Shown: in pieces, positions 43,752 to 51,914 of the stretch
Numbering within the stretch: position 1 is the first letter of the stretch
Layout of the letters: each line of letters begins with the position of its first letter
DNA from: Pseudomonas crudilactis
GTDB lineage: Bacteria; Pseudomonadota; Gammaproteobacteria; Pseudomonadales; Pseudomonadaceae
Direction of reading: 5' to 3'
DNA: 64,000 nt
NCBI RefSeq assembly: GCF_013433315.1
Contig: NZ_WXVV01000032.1
Span: 17,835-81,834 of the forward strand
Notes under the pieces: model-generated
What the model was told of the DNA's origin: nothing
Database searches by the model: none
Seen by the model: the letters and a program-made list of their open reading frames with translations, nothing else
Made by a program: the position numbers and the translations under genes

Positions 43752-44506
43752 GCATTTCAGAGTGTTTGTGAAAACACCGTGACGGACGACAAGGCAGGGT
43801 GTTGCAGGTGTGCGACATGTTGTCACACGCGCGGTGTCGCAGGACGCTTCAGCGATGCGGAATCGGGCGTTGTTACAAAAAAGGATTGGTCTGTTTCGGA
43901 GTTTTTCGGCTTTAGCACGCGGGTGCCAGAGCAGGCAGTTTTAACAAGCGCTGGCATATGGCCAAAAGCCTTGGGTTATCGGGGCTTGCGCTGTTCCAGC
44001 GTTCGGAAAAAGCCGTCAGAGCTGTCTGAACTGACGCGGGTACACCTACAATTTTTGGTGTTTTTGTTGAGAATTGATTTCGATAAGATGCGGAACTTTT
44101 GCAAAAATGGCGATGGATTGTTGCTCGAACGGATAAAAATTATTTCGGGATAAGACATGGTGTATAGGGCGCTACCTATCTACAATCGCCCGCACTGAAT
44201 TCCCGGCACTGTTCAGCCTTTATTAAGGAGGCGAGCAGGAAGTCGGGTGTCGAGTGAGTCGAGAGGCTTTCAAGACACCCAGGTGTCGGTGCCTTCCAAC
44301 TTTCCGCACCAAATGGAATTGGTCTGTAACAAGGCCTTTGACCACGAATTCGAATAAGAACTGACCGCTGTCCCAGGTTTTGTCGAGCGTCTGACGCGCG
44401 ACGGGCGGCCCTTATTCAATCCAAAGAAAATGCCAACCCTTGGCAGGGTGAAGTGTTGGCGATCAAAACCCAACTGCATTGCGCAAGCTGCTTTAGAGGT
44501 CGTGAG
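43752..44506 (+). other. Long gene-free leader region of the cyo operon
   Basis: About 750 bases of unusually A+T-rich sequence without a credible gene. A TTGAT-TTCG-ATAAG at 44074-44087 is an 8-of-10 match to the ANR/FNR box, a plausible site because cyo genes are oxygen-regulated in pseudomonads. An AAGGAGG lies at 44225 without a start codon at proper distance. No convincing -35/-10 pair was found; a TACAAT at 44181 has a poor -35. Confidence 0.45.
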
Positions 44507-45448
44507 ATGAGTAAAAACAGGTACCCCAGATTACTAGGCCTAGTGCCGCTGCTCGGCACGTTGTTGCTGGGAGGCTGCAACATGACCTTGCTCAATCCAA
44601 CGGGCCAGGTCGGCCTGGAACAGCGCAACCTGATCATCACCGCGACCCTGCTGATGCTGTTGGTCGTTGTGCCGGTTATCGTCATGACCTTCCTGTTCGC
44701 CTGGAAGTACCGCGCGTCGAACAAGAACGCCGTCTACACCCCGAAATGGTCGCACTCGACCAAAATCGAAGTGGCAGTCTGGACCATCCCGGTTCTGATC
44801 ATCATTGCCCTGGGTTACATCACCTACATTTCGACCCACGAACTGGACCCGTATCGTCCGATTCAGTCCGACGTCAAGCCTGTGACCATCGAAGTGGTCG
44901 CGCTGGACTGGAAGTGGCTGTTCATCTACCCGGAACAAGGCATTGCCACGGTCAACAAGATCGTGTTCCCGGCGCACACGCCAATCAACTTCAAGATCAC
45001 CTCTGACGCTGTGATGAACTCGTTCTTCATCCCGGGTCTGGGCGGCCAGATCTACGCGATGGCGGGCATGCAGACCAAGCTGCACCTGATCGCTGACCGT
45101 AACGCTGAAATGGACGGTATCTCCGCCAACTACAGCGGCGCGGGTTTCACCGGTATGAAATTCAAGGCTATCTCCACCACTCAGGAAGATTTCGACGCCT
45201 GGGTAAGTGAAGTCAAGAAGTCACCTAAACAGCTTGATCAAGCTGAATACGCGGCCCTTGCCAAACCGAGCCAGAACAACCCAGTCGAGCTCTACTCCTC
45301 GGTCACGCCGAACCAGTTCCAGATCATCGTCGACAAGTACGAAGGTATGAAGCCGGGCAAGCCGCTGAAGCACGAGAAGAAAGAGAAAGAAGTGGCGGCC
45401 ACGGAAATTGACTCGAGTTCGCATTCAGCTGCCGGGGCAGAGGAGTAA
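44507..45448 (+). CDS. cyoA: Cytochrome bo3 ubiquinol oxidase subunit II
   Basis: 313-residue membrane-anchored subunit. A lipoprotein-type signal (LVPLLGTLLLGGC, Cys near 25) and two transmembrane helices precede a periplasmic cupredoxin-like domain (VVALDWKWLFIYPEQGIATV, AMAGMQTKLHLIADRNAEMDGISANYSG, split here only for description). The CuA ligands of cytochrome c oxidases are absent, as expected for a quinol oxidase. The ATG at 44507 was preferred to 44453 because AGAGG precedes it. It is first of five tightly spaced cyo genes. Confidence 0.95.
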   Translation: MSKNRYPRLLGLVPLLGTLLLGGCNMTLLNPTGQVGLEQRNLIITATLLMLLVVVPVIVMTFLFAWKYRASNKNAVYTPKWSHSTKIEVAVWTIPVLIIIALGYITYISTHELDPYRPIQSDVKPVTIEVVALDWKWLFIYPEQGIATVNKIVFPAHTPINFKITSDAVMNSFFIPGLGGQIYAMAGMQTKLHLIADRNAEMDGISANYSGAGFTGMKFKAISTTQEDFDAWVSEVKKSPKQLDQAEYAALAKPSQNNPVELYSSVTPNQFQIIVDKYEGMKPGKPLKHEKKEKEVAATEIDSSSHSAAGAEE

Positions 45449-45451
45449 ACG

Positions 45452-47482
45452 ATGTTTGGTAAATTAAGTTGGGAAGCAGTCCCATTCCACGAGCCGATCG
45501 TGATGGTGACCATCGCCATGATCGCCCTCGGTGGTCTGGCGCTGTTCGCTGCAATCACCTACTTCAAGAAGTGGACCTACTTGTGGACCGAGTGGTTGAC
45601 CTCGGTCGACCACAAGAAAATCGGCGTGATGTACATCATCGTCGCCATGGTCATGCTGCTGCGCGGTTTTGCCGACGCCATCATGATGCGTACCCAGTTG
45701 GCCATGGCCACCGAGGGTTCGCCTGGCTACCTGCCACCTGAACACTATGACCAGATCTTCACCGCTCACGGTGTGATCATGATCATCTTCATGGCGATGC
45801 CATTCTTCACCGGCCTGATGAACCTTGCAGTGCCGCTGCAGATCGGCGCGCGTGACGTTGCGTTCCCGTTCCTGAACTCCCTGAGCTTCTGGCTGCTGGT
45901 ATCCGGCGTAGTACTGATCAACCTGTCCCTGGGCGTCGGCGAATTCGCCAAGACCGGTTGGGTTGCCTATCCACCATTGTCGGGTCTGCAATACAGCCCT
46001 GGCGTGGGCATGGACTACTACATCTGGGCGCTACAGCTATCCGGGTTAGGTACGACGCTAACGGGGGTCAACTTCCTCGCGACCGTACTGAAAATGCGTA
46101 CCCCTGGCATGAAACTGATGGACATGCCGATCTTCACCTGGACCTGCACCTGGGCAAACGTTCTGATCGTGGCTTCGTTCCCGATCCTGACCGCTACCCT
46201 GGCACTGCTGACCCTTGACCGTTACATGGATTTCCACATTTTCACCAATGAACTTGGTGGCAATCCAATGATGTACGTCAACCTGTTCTGGGCATGGGGC
46301 CACCCTGAGGTTTACATCCTGATCCTGCCGGCATTCGGCATCTTCTCGGAAGTGATCTCGGCGTTCACCGGCAAGAAACTGTTCGGCCACCACTCGATGA
46401 TCTACGCCTCGGGCGCGATCTCGGTACTGGGCTTCATGGTCTGGCTGCACCACTTCTTCACCATGGGTTCGGGTGCCAGCGTCAACGCCTTCTTCGGTCT
46501 GGCGACGATGCTGATTTCCATCCCGACGGGTGTGAAGCTATTCAACTGGCTGTTCACCATCTACCAGGGCCGTCTGCGCTTCACCAGCCAGGTTCTGTGG
46601 ACTCTGGGCTTCATGGTGACCTTCGCCATCGGCGGCATGACCGGCGTACTGCTGGCCATCCCGGGTGCTGACTTCGTTCTGCACAACAGCCTGTTCGTGA
46701 TCGCGCACTTCCACAACGTGATCATCGGCGGTGCGGTATTCGGTTACATCGCAGGTTTCGCGTTCTACTTCCCGAAAGCGTTCGGCTTCAAGCTGCACGA
46801 AGGTTGGGGTAAAGCAGCGTTCTGGTTCTGGATCTCGGGCTTCTTCGTCGCGTTCATGCCGCTCTATGCACTGGGCTTCATGGGCATGACCCGTCGTCTG
46901 AACGCCACTACCAACCCTGAGTGGGTACCGTACCTGTACGTTGCCATGTTCGGTGCGGTGATGATCGCTGTCGGTATCGCCTGCCAGCTGATCCAGCTGT
47001 ACGTGTCGGTGCGTGACCGCAACAAGCCAGAGAACGTTTGCGATCACGGTGACCCGTGGAATGCACACACCCTGGAATGGTCGACCTCGTCGCCACCTCC
47101 GTTCTACAACTTTGCTGTGCTGCCTAAGGCTGACTGCATCGACCCGTTCACCGAAGCCAAGGAAAACGGTACTGCGTACCAGCGTCCGGCCAAGTACGAG
47201 CCGATCCACATGCCGAACAACACCGCCACTGGCGTGGTGATGGGCGCACTGTTGACCGTCTTCGGTTTCGCGATGATCTGGCACATCTGGTGGTTGGCGA
47301 TCGCCAGCCTGGCCGGCACCGTCATCTACTTCGTGATCCACGCTGCACGTGACGACCAGGGCTATATGGTTCCGGTTGAAACGATCGAGCGTATCGAAGC
47401 CGAGCAGCACAAGCGTCTGGTCGCGGCAGGGAAAATCCCGGCCGGTGCCACCCGTGTTGAAACCTCGTTGGAACAGGCTTAA
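45452..47482 (+). CDS. cyoB: Cytochrome bo3 ubiquinol oxidase subunit I
   Basis: 676-residue haem-copper oxidase catalytic subunit with about 15 helices. His ligands are visible in FTAHGVIMIIFMAMP (low-spin haem b), WAWGHPEVYILILPAFG (CuB with the cross-linked His-Tyr), SVLGFMVWLHHFFTMGSG (CuB pair) and FVIAHFHNVIIGG (haem o3 and b). It reduces O2 with ubiquinol and pumps protons. Four bases separate it from cyoA and cyoC. Confidence 0.97.
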   Translation: MFGKLSWEAVPFHEPIVMVTIAMIALGGLALFAAITYFKKWTYLWTEWLTSVDHKKIGVMYIIVAMVMLLRGFADAIMMRTQLAMATEGSPGYLPPEHYDQIFTAHGVIMIIFMAMPFFTGLMNLAVPLQIGARDVAFPFLNSLSFWLLVSGVVLINLSLGVGEFAKTGWVAYPPLSGLQYSPGVGMDYYIWALQLSGLGTTLTGVNFLATVLKMRTPGMKLMDMPIFTWTCTWANVLIVASFPILTATLALLTLDRYMDFHIFTNELGGNPMMYVNLFWAWGHPEVYILILPAFGIFSEVISAFTGKKLFGHHSMIYASGAISVLGFMVWLHHFFTMGSGASVNAFFGLATMLISIPTGVKLFNWLFTIYQGRLRFTSQVLWTLGFMVTFAIGGMTGVLLAIPGADFVLHNSLFVIAHFHNVIIGGAVFGYIAGFAFYFPKAFGFKLHEGWGKAAFWFWISGFFVAFMPLYALGFMGMTRRLNATTNPEWVPYLYVAMFGAVMIAVGIACQLIQLYVSVRDRNKPENVCDHGDPWNAHTLEWSTSSPPPFYNFAVLPKADCIDPFTEAKENGTAYQRPAKYEPIHMPNNTATGVVMGALLTVFGFAMIWHIWWLAIASLAGTVIYFVIHAARDDQGYMVPVETIERIEAEQHKRLVAAGKIPAGATRVETSLEQA

Positions 47483-47485
47483 ACC

Positions 47486-48109
47486 ATGTCGAACTTAGTG
47501 ACCAATGTTGGACACGCCCATGGTGACCATGGGCACGATGACCATCACCACGACTCGGGCGAGATGACCGTATACGGTTTCTGGCTCTACCTGATGACCG
47601 ACTGCATTCTGTTTGCGTCGATCTTCGCGGTGTACGCAGTACTGGTAAACAACGTAGCCGGTGGCCCAGCGGGCCACGACATCTTCGAACTGCCATACGT
47701 GCTGGGCGAAACCGCTCTGCTGTTGTTCAGTTCGATCACCTACGGCTTCGCCATGCTGGCGTTGTTCAAAGGCAAGAAGCAGCAGGTTCTGGGTTGGTTG
47801 TTCATGACCTTCCTGCTGGGCGCAGGCTTTATCGCCATGGAGATCAACGAGTTCCACCTGCTGATCTCCGAGGGCTTCGGTCCTAGCCGTTCGGGCTTCC
47901 TGTCGGCGTTCTTCACCCTGGTTGGTACCCACGGTCTGCACGTGTCCGCTGGTCTGATCTGGATGGGCATCATGATGTACCAGGTCAACAAGCACGGCCT
48001 GACGGCGACCAACAAGACCCGTCTGAGCTGCCTGAGCCTGTTCTGGCACTTCCTGGACGTGGTGTGGATCTGCGTATTCACCGTTGTTTACCTGATGGGG
48101 ACTCTGTAA
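47486..48109 (+). CDS. cyoC: Cytochrome bo3 ubiquinol oxidase subunit III
   Basis: 207-residue membrane subunit with five helices (FWLYLMTDCILFASIFAVYA near the N-terminus; SGFLSAFFTLVGTHGLHVSAG). The start is His-rich (HGDHGHDDHHHDS), typical of CyoC. It stabilises subunit I. The stop shares one base with the cyoD start. Confidence 0.96.
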   Translation: MSNLVTNVGHAHGDHGHDDHHHDSGEMTVYGFWLYLMTDCILFASIFAVYAVLVNNVAGGPAGHDIFELPYVLGETALLLFSSITYGFAMLALFKGKKQQVLGWLFMTFLLGAGFIAMEINEFHLLISEGFGPSRSGFLSAFFTLVGTHGLHVSAGLIWMGIMMYQVNKHGLTATNKTRLSCLSLFWHFLDVVWICVFTVVYLMGTL

Positions 48110-48444
48110 TGGCTAATGCACACTCCCATGACAGCCATGATGCTGGCCACGGCAGCGTAAAGTCGTACGCCATTGGCTTCATCCTGTCGGTGATCCTGAC
48201 CGTCATCCCATTCGGTCTGGTGATGTACCCGAGCCTGCCGAAGGCCACCACACTGGCAATCGTTCTGCTGTTCGCAGTGATCCAGGTGATTGTTCACCTG
48301 TATTACTTCCTGCACCTGGACCGTTCCATTGCTCAGCGTAACAACGTGATTGCATTCGTCTTTACGGCGATCGTGATCGTGCTGCTGGTTGGCCTGTCGT
48401 TGTGGATCATGTTCAGCATCCACACCTACATGATGGCGAAGTGA
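48109..48444 (+). CDS. cyoD: Cytochrome bo3 ubiquinol oxidase subunit IV
   Basis: 111-residue small subunit with three membrane helices (SYAIGFILSVILTVIPFGLV, LAIVLLFAVIQVIVHLYYFL, IAFVFTAIVIVLLVGLSLWI) after a His-rich N-terminus. The frame opens upstream within cyoC, but the ATG at 48109 sits on the cyoC stop and yields the family length. Confidence 0.95.
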   Translation: MANAHSHDSHDAGHGSVKSYAIGFILSVILTVIPFGLVMYPSLPKATTLAIVLLFAVIQVIVHLYYFLHLDRSIAQRNNVIAFVFTAIVIVLLVGLSLWIMFSIHTYMMAK

Positions 48445-48455
48445 GGTAAGACCCG

Positions 48456-49343
48456 ATGTCGCTCAAGCACTTTATCCAAATCACCAAACCGGGGATCATT
48501 TTCGGTAACGTGCTTTCTGTGGCAGGCGGGTTCTTCCTGGCCTCGAAAGGGCATGTCGATCTGGCGGTGTTTCTGGCTGCCATGATCGGTACATCCCTGG
48601 TTGTCGCCTCCGGTTGCGTGTTCAACAACTGCATCGACCGCGACATCGACCTGAAGATGGAACGCACCAAGAACCGGGTGCTGGTACAGGGCTTGATCTC
48701 CCTGAAACTGGCCCTGGTCTACGCGACCATCCTTGGTGTTCTCGGCGTTGCATTGTTGTACAAGGTGGCCAACCCGTTGGCCGCTCTGTTCGCGGTGATC
48801 GGCTTCATCATCTACGTCGGCTTCTACAGCCTGTACCTCAAGCGCAAGTCGGTTCACGGCACGCTGGTGGGCAGTCTGTCGGGCGCCATGCCGCCAGTGA
48901 TCGGTTACGTTGCCGTAACCAACAGCTTCGACATGGCCGCGCTGACGTTGCTGGTGATGTTCAGCCTGTGGCAGATGCCGCATTCCTACGCCATCGCGAT
49001 CTTCCGCTTCAACGATTACCTGGCCGCATCGATTCCGGTGCTGCCAGTGAAGCGCGGGATTCAAGTGGCCAAGAAGCACATCCTGCTCTACATCCTGGCG
49101 TTCCTCGTAGCGACCTTGATGCTGACCTTCAGCGGTTACGCCGGCATGAGCTACCTCGCCGTCGCCGCGGCCATGGGCATGTACTGGTTGTACATGGCCT
49201 GGACCGGCTACAAAGCGGTGGATGACACGGTCTGGGCACGCAAGCTGTTCGTGTTCTCGATCTTCACCATCACTGCGTTGAGCGTCATGATGTCCCTGGA
49301 CTTCAAAGTGCCCGCAGAGCTGCTGCTGACGTACGCGCCGTAA
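48456..49343 (+). CDS. cyoE: Protohaem IX farnesyltransferase (haem O synthase)
   Basis: 295-residue UbiA-type prenyltransferase with seven to nine helices that farnesylates haem b to haem o for CyoB. The aspartate-rich site NNCIDRDIDLKMERTKNR near residues 58-75 and the second loop YSLYLKRKSVHGTLVGSLSG are present. It closes the cyo operon 11 bases after cyoD and is followed by a strong terminator. Confidence 0.96.
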   Translation: MSLKHFIQITKPGIIFGNVLSVAGGFFLASKGHVDLAVFLAAMIGTSLVVASGCVFNNCIDRDIDLKMERTKNRVLVQGLISLKLALVYATILGVLGVALLYKVANPLAALFAVIGFIIYVGFYSLYLKRKSVHGTLVGSLSGAMPPVIGYVAVTNSFDMAALTLLVMFSLWQMPHSYAIAIFRFNDYLAASIPVLPVKRGIQVAKKHILLYILAFLVATLMLTFSGYAGMSYLAVAAAMGMYWLYMAWTGYKAVDDTVWARKLFVFSIFTITALSVMMSLDFKVPAELLLTYAP

Positions 49344-49363
49344 GGCTCAAAGGCTTGAAGAAA

Positions 49364-49397
49364 AACCCCGCACATTGAGAGATGTGCGGGGTTTTTT
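49364..49397 (+). terminator. Rho-independent terminator of the cyo operon
   Basis: Perfect 12-bp stem AACCCCGCACAT/ATGTGCGGGGTT with a 6-base loop and a following T tract, about 20 bases after the cyoE stop. Confidence 0.94.
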
Positions 49398-49430
49398 GTT
49401 TATCTGGAGCCGGATTTGTTGATAGTCTGT

Positions 49431-49452
49431 CTGTAGGCGATTTGCCTATAGT
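49431..49452 (+). promoter_or_regulatory. Operator-like palindrome with -10 upstream of the toxin-antitoxin pair
   Basis: CTGTAGGC-GATTT-GCCTATAG (49431-49451), 8-base arms with one mismatch. Its right arm contains TATAGT (49447-49452), a good -10 ending six bases before the toxin ATG, with no convincing -35 at 17 bases. A TTGATA lies at 49419 at a spacing of 22. Presumably bound by the antitoxin. Confidence 0.55.
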
Positions 49453-49458
49453 TTGCAC

Positions 49459-49803
49459 ATGCGAACCGTATTCTTTGAAACAACGATATTTACCACAAGC
49501 GTTGGTCAGTACCTGACAGACGATGAGTACCGAGAACTGCAGGCTTATATGCAGGGCAATCCGTTGGCAGGCGATGTGATGCCCCGAACGGGTGGATTCA
49601 GAAAACTACGCTGGGCTGATGCTCGACGTGGCAAGGGCCGACGAGGCGGCTTGCGGGTCATCTATTATTGGCTTATGAATGATGGTCAGTTCTGGATGTT
49701 TGCAATTTACGACAAAGATGAGCTTGATAATCTGACTGCCGAGCAAGAAAAGGCGCTCAAAAAAGCCATAGATAAAGAGTTGAAAACACGAGGTACCCCA
49801 TGA
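49459..49803 (+). CDS. HigB/RelE-type toxin
   Basis: 114 residues of the RelE/ParE superfamily, HigB-like branch: MRTVFFETTIFTTSVGQYLT, then GDVMPRTGGFRKLRWADARRGKGRRGGLRVIYYW and FWMFAIYDKDELDNLTAEQE (quoted as adjoining pieces). The Arg/Lys-rich strand and the closing IYDKDE are characteristic of these mRNA interferases that cut at the ribosome. The ATG at 49459 follows the -10 by only six bases, so the transcript may be leaderless. The stop overlaps the antitoxin start by four bases. Toxin first is the Hig order. Confidence 0.87.
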   Translation: MRTVFFETTIFTTSVGQYLTDDEYRELQAYMQGNPLAGDVMPRTGGFRKLRWADARRGKGRRGGLRVIYYWLMNDGQFWMFAIYDKDELDNLTAEQEKALKKAIDKELKTRGTP

Positions 49804-50114
49804 AAAAACGCGACCTGTTTGCAGAGTTGATGCAGGGCGTTGATGAGATGGCGGCTCAACGCGAAGGAAAAATTACCCTGCGCAATACAGTGCTTGAGGA
49901 CAAACCAGTCCCGGAAGTCGGAGCCCAAGAAATCGTGGCTTTGAGAGAAAGGTTACATATGTCTCAAGCCGTCTTTGCCAAACGAATCAGGGCGAGTCCC
50001 AGCACTCTGAGAAACTGGGAGCAGGAAAAGTCAAAGCCAAATGCTCAAGCTGCTTTGTTGATCCGTTTGGTTGAAAAATTCCCTGACATGGTTGACCGCC
50101 TGAGCGCCGTTTAA
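49800..50114 (+). CDS. HigA-type XRE antitoxin
   Basis: 104 residues. The N-terminal about 45 residues (MKKRDLFAELMQGVDEMAAQ) match the start of the NadS/HigA2 branch; a helix-turn-helix follows (LRERLHMSQAVFAKRIRASP, TLRNWEQEKSKPNAQAALL). It should neutralise the toxin and repress the operon through the palindrome at 49431. A terminator follows, making the pair a self-contained cassette next to the end of the cyo operon. Confidence 0.88.
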   Translation: MKKRDLFAELMQGVDEMAAQREGKITLRNTVLEDKPVPEVGAQEIVALRERLHMSQAVFAKRIRASPSTLRNWEQEKSKPNAQAALLIRLVEKFPDMVDRLSAV

Positions 50115-50134
50115 CGACAAAGTCATTTAAATTT

Positions 50135-50172
50135 AAAGCCCCATTACTTCGAAAGAGGTGTGGGGCTTTTGT
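50135..50172 (+). terminator. Rho-independent terminator of the toxin-antitoxin operon
   Basis: Stem AAAGCCCCA/TGGGGCTTT enclosing a CTTCGAAAG mini-hairpin, followed by TTGTTTT, 20 bases after the antitoxin stop. Confidence 0.8.
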
Positions 50173-50314
50173 TTTCCGTGACTGCGGGTTGCGGCGCAGT
50201 AACAAACCCCCTAGATTTGGATCCAACCATGACAGTGATAGCTCCTTGCCATTTGCGGTTGCCCATCTGTCTTAACCTGCGGTTCTTCATGCACTGATCA
50301 AAAGGCTGGGCGAA

Positions 50315-50806
50315 ATGACTGAGAGGATGACCTGCGACGAGCGTTTTATTGCCCTGGCCCAAGAGCTGAACTACGACATTTATGGCGAGAACACCGCCGG
50401 CGGCAATTACGCGCCGCTGATCCGTCATCACGATGAGTTGTACATCAGCGGTATGGTGCCGCGCACCCACGGCAAGATTCAGTACCCCGGTCGGGTCGGG
50501 CTGGAACTGAACCTCAAGGATGCGCAAGCCGCTGCGAGTATCAGTGCGATGCGTTGTCTGGCGCTGATTGTTGATGCGGTGGGTTCGCTGGACAAGATCA
50601 AGGCGTTGTTGCGGGTCACTGTTTATGTGAAGTCGACGCCGGACTTCGTTGACCTGAGTGAAGTGGCCAACGGTGCGTCGGACGTGTTCAGTCATGTGCT
50701 TGGCGATGCCGGTCGGCACACGCGCACCACAGTCGGTGTGTATCAGTTGCCGAAGAACGCGGCGATTGAAGTGGACATGATTGTGGCGTTGCATCCTTCG
50801 GCTTGA
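50315..50806 (+). CDS. RidA family protein
   Basis: 163-residue Rid-family protein of the larger subgroup that begins DERFIALAQELNYDI. The fold landmarks are DELYISGMVPRTHGKIQYPG, RCLALIVDAVGSLDKIKALL and VGVYQLPKNAAIEVDMIVAL. The canonical deaminase arginine (in PARS of RidA) has no clear counterpart: the aligned segment reads AGRHTRTTVGV, which may supply an Arg. A catalytic role is therefore uncertain. Transcribed alone; no ribosome site of note (GCTGGGCGAAATG). Confidence 0.85.
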   Translation: MTERMTCDERFIALAQELNYDIYGENTAGGNYAPLIRHHDELYISGMVPRTHGKIQYPGRVGLELNLKDAQAAASISAMRCLALIVDAVGSLDKIKALLRVTVYVKSTPDFVDLSEVANGASDVFSHVLGDAGRHTRTTVGVYQLPKNAAIEVDMIVALHPSA

Positions 50807-50824
50807 GGGTGACTTCACGGCTTG

Positions 50825-51000
50825 CCCTCACCCTAACCCTCTCCCGGAGGGAGAGGGGACTGACCGAGGTGTCTTGCGCTATATATCGACCTGAGAGATT
50901 GAGGCGATTGTGGATTCGGCACCGCACTTTCATTTCGGTGCATCTCTTGAATATCTCCCGATCGGCTCCCTCTCCATCGGGAGAGGGCTGGGGTGAGGGG
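50825..51000. repeat. Dispersed (C)CCCTCACCC-ended repeat, full copy
   Basis: About 176 bases from CCCTCACCCTAACCCTCTCC to GGGCTGGGGTGAGGGG, with interior GACCGAGGTGTC, ATATCGACCTGAGAGATTGA and TGTGGATTCGGCACCGC. It starts 18 bases after the RidA-family stop, again at a gene 3' end. Confidence 0.8.
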
Positions 51001-51040
51001 CGAGGATTTTCGCCTTCTCAAAAATCCCAAGCCGGGCAAC

Positions 51041-51076
51041 AAAAAGCCCCGCCTGAATCTCAGTGCGGGGCTTTTT
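51041..51076. terminator. Bidirectional rho-independent terminator
   Basis: Perfect 12-bp stem AAAAAGCCCCGC/GCGGGGCTTTTT. On the minus strand it lies 18 bases after the stop of the 233-residue gene; on the plus strand it could stop read-through from the RidA-family gene. Confidence 0.88.
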
Positions 51077-51094
51077 CGTACAACGGCCGCGCTA

Positions 51095-51796
51095 TTACTG
51101 CGCCGCGATGCTGTACCCATCAAACGCCGTCTTCTGCTGCAACGCAGTAATGATGTTCTTGCGGTTAACTGCCTGCTCGGTACCCGCGTTGTCGACGAAG
51201 ACTTCGCTTTCCAGTTCCGCTTCTTCGCCTTCACCGACGAAGGTGAAACCGAGGAACTCCAGCGCTGCACGGTCAACGTTCAGACGCGAACGCGGCGTGC
51301 GCAGCGGCAGGGTCACGCTGATACCGTCCTTGCTGATGGTGAAGATTTCGACTTCTTTTTTCTTCGCTGCCTTGCTCTTGCCGCCGCTCGGGTTGCTGAT
51401 CGCCTGATGGGTCTGGTTCAGTACTTTGAGGGCCAGACCATAAACGATTTCCTGGAACGCCGGATCGTCCTTGAAGCTGGACAGGATACGGCCGATCGAA
51501 AACTTGCTGCTCAGGTCTTCAAGGGCGGCGAGGTCGGCCGCTTCAGCATCCTTCAACGCCTTGAGTTCGCCCATCAGCTCGTAGGCCTTGTCGTCATCGA
51601 AGCTGTCGTGAGCCTGACGGATCGCCGCGCGCAGCTCGCGGATCTGGTCGCTTTCGCGGGTCGACTGGAACGCGTCCAGGACCATCTCGCTGATGATTTT
51701 GGCTTGTGGCAGGTGTTGTGAAAGATTGATGGAGTTTTCGTATTCCGCTTTGGACGATTCGGTGACTACGGATTCAGCGGTGTTGAAATCGGACAT
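51095..51796 (-). CDS. Uncharacterised cytoplasmic protein, two-part architecture
   Basis: 233 residues, no signal or membrane helix. The N-terminal about 110 residues are strongly helical and charged (IRELRAAIRQAHDSFDDDKA, YELMGELKALKDAEAADLAA) and likely coiled coil. A basic linker (GGKSKAAKKKEVEIF) leads to a beta-rich C-terminal domain (ISKDGISVTLPLRTPRSRLN, AALEFLGFTFVGEGEEAELE). The layout resembles a small nucleoid- or phage-type protein, but I recognise no family. The single gene is closed by a strong terminator. Confidence 0.75.
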   Translation of the reverse strand: MSDFNTAESVVTESSKAEYENSINLSQHLPQAKIISEMVLDAFQSTRESDQIRELRAAIRQAHDSFDDDKAYELMGELKALKDAEAADLAALEDLSSKFSIGRILSSFKDDPAFQEIVYGLALKVLNQTHQAISNPSGGKSKAAKKKEVEIFTISKDGISVTLPLRTPRSRLNVDRAALEFLGFTFVGEGEEAELESEVFVDNAGTEQAVNRKNIITALQQKTAFDGYSIAAQ

Positions 51797-51914
51797 TGAA
51801 ATTTCACTACTTTTTAACTTGAGTGGAGATGAGAAAACCCGAGGGCTTTTTCAGGCCGACTAATTTAGGGGAGCGGCGCGGCGTTGTCACGGAGCAACGG
51901 GCCGGCGGTCTCAA

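Noticed and set aside
43779..44153. 124-codon plus-strand frame in the cyo leader
   Set aside because: No ribosome site, A+T-rich region, no recognisable domain; overlaps the candidate ANR site.
44249..44359. Short GTG-initiated frame of 36 codons after AAGGAGG in the cyo leader
   Set aside because: The ribosome site is 15 bases away and the product resembles nothing; upstream-peptide control is possible but unsupported.
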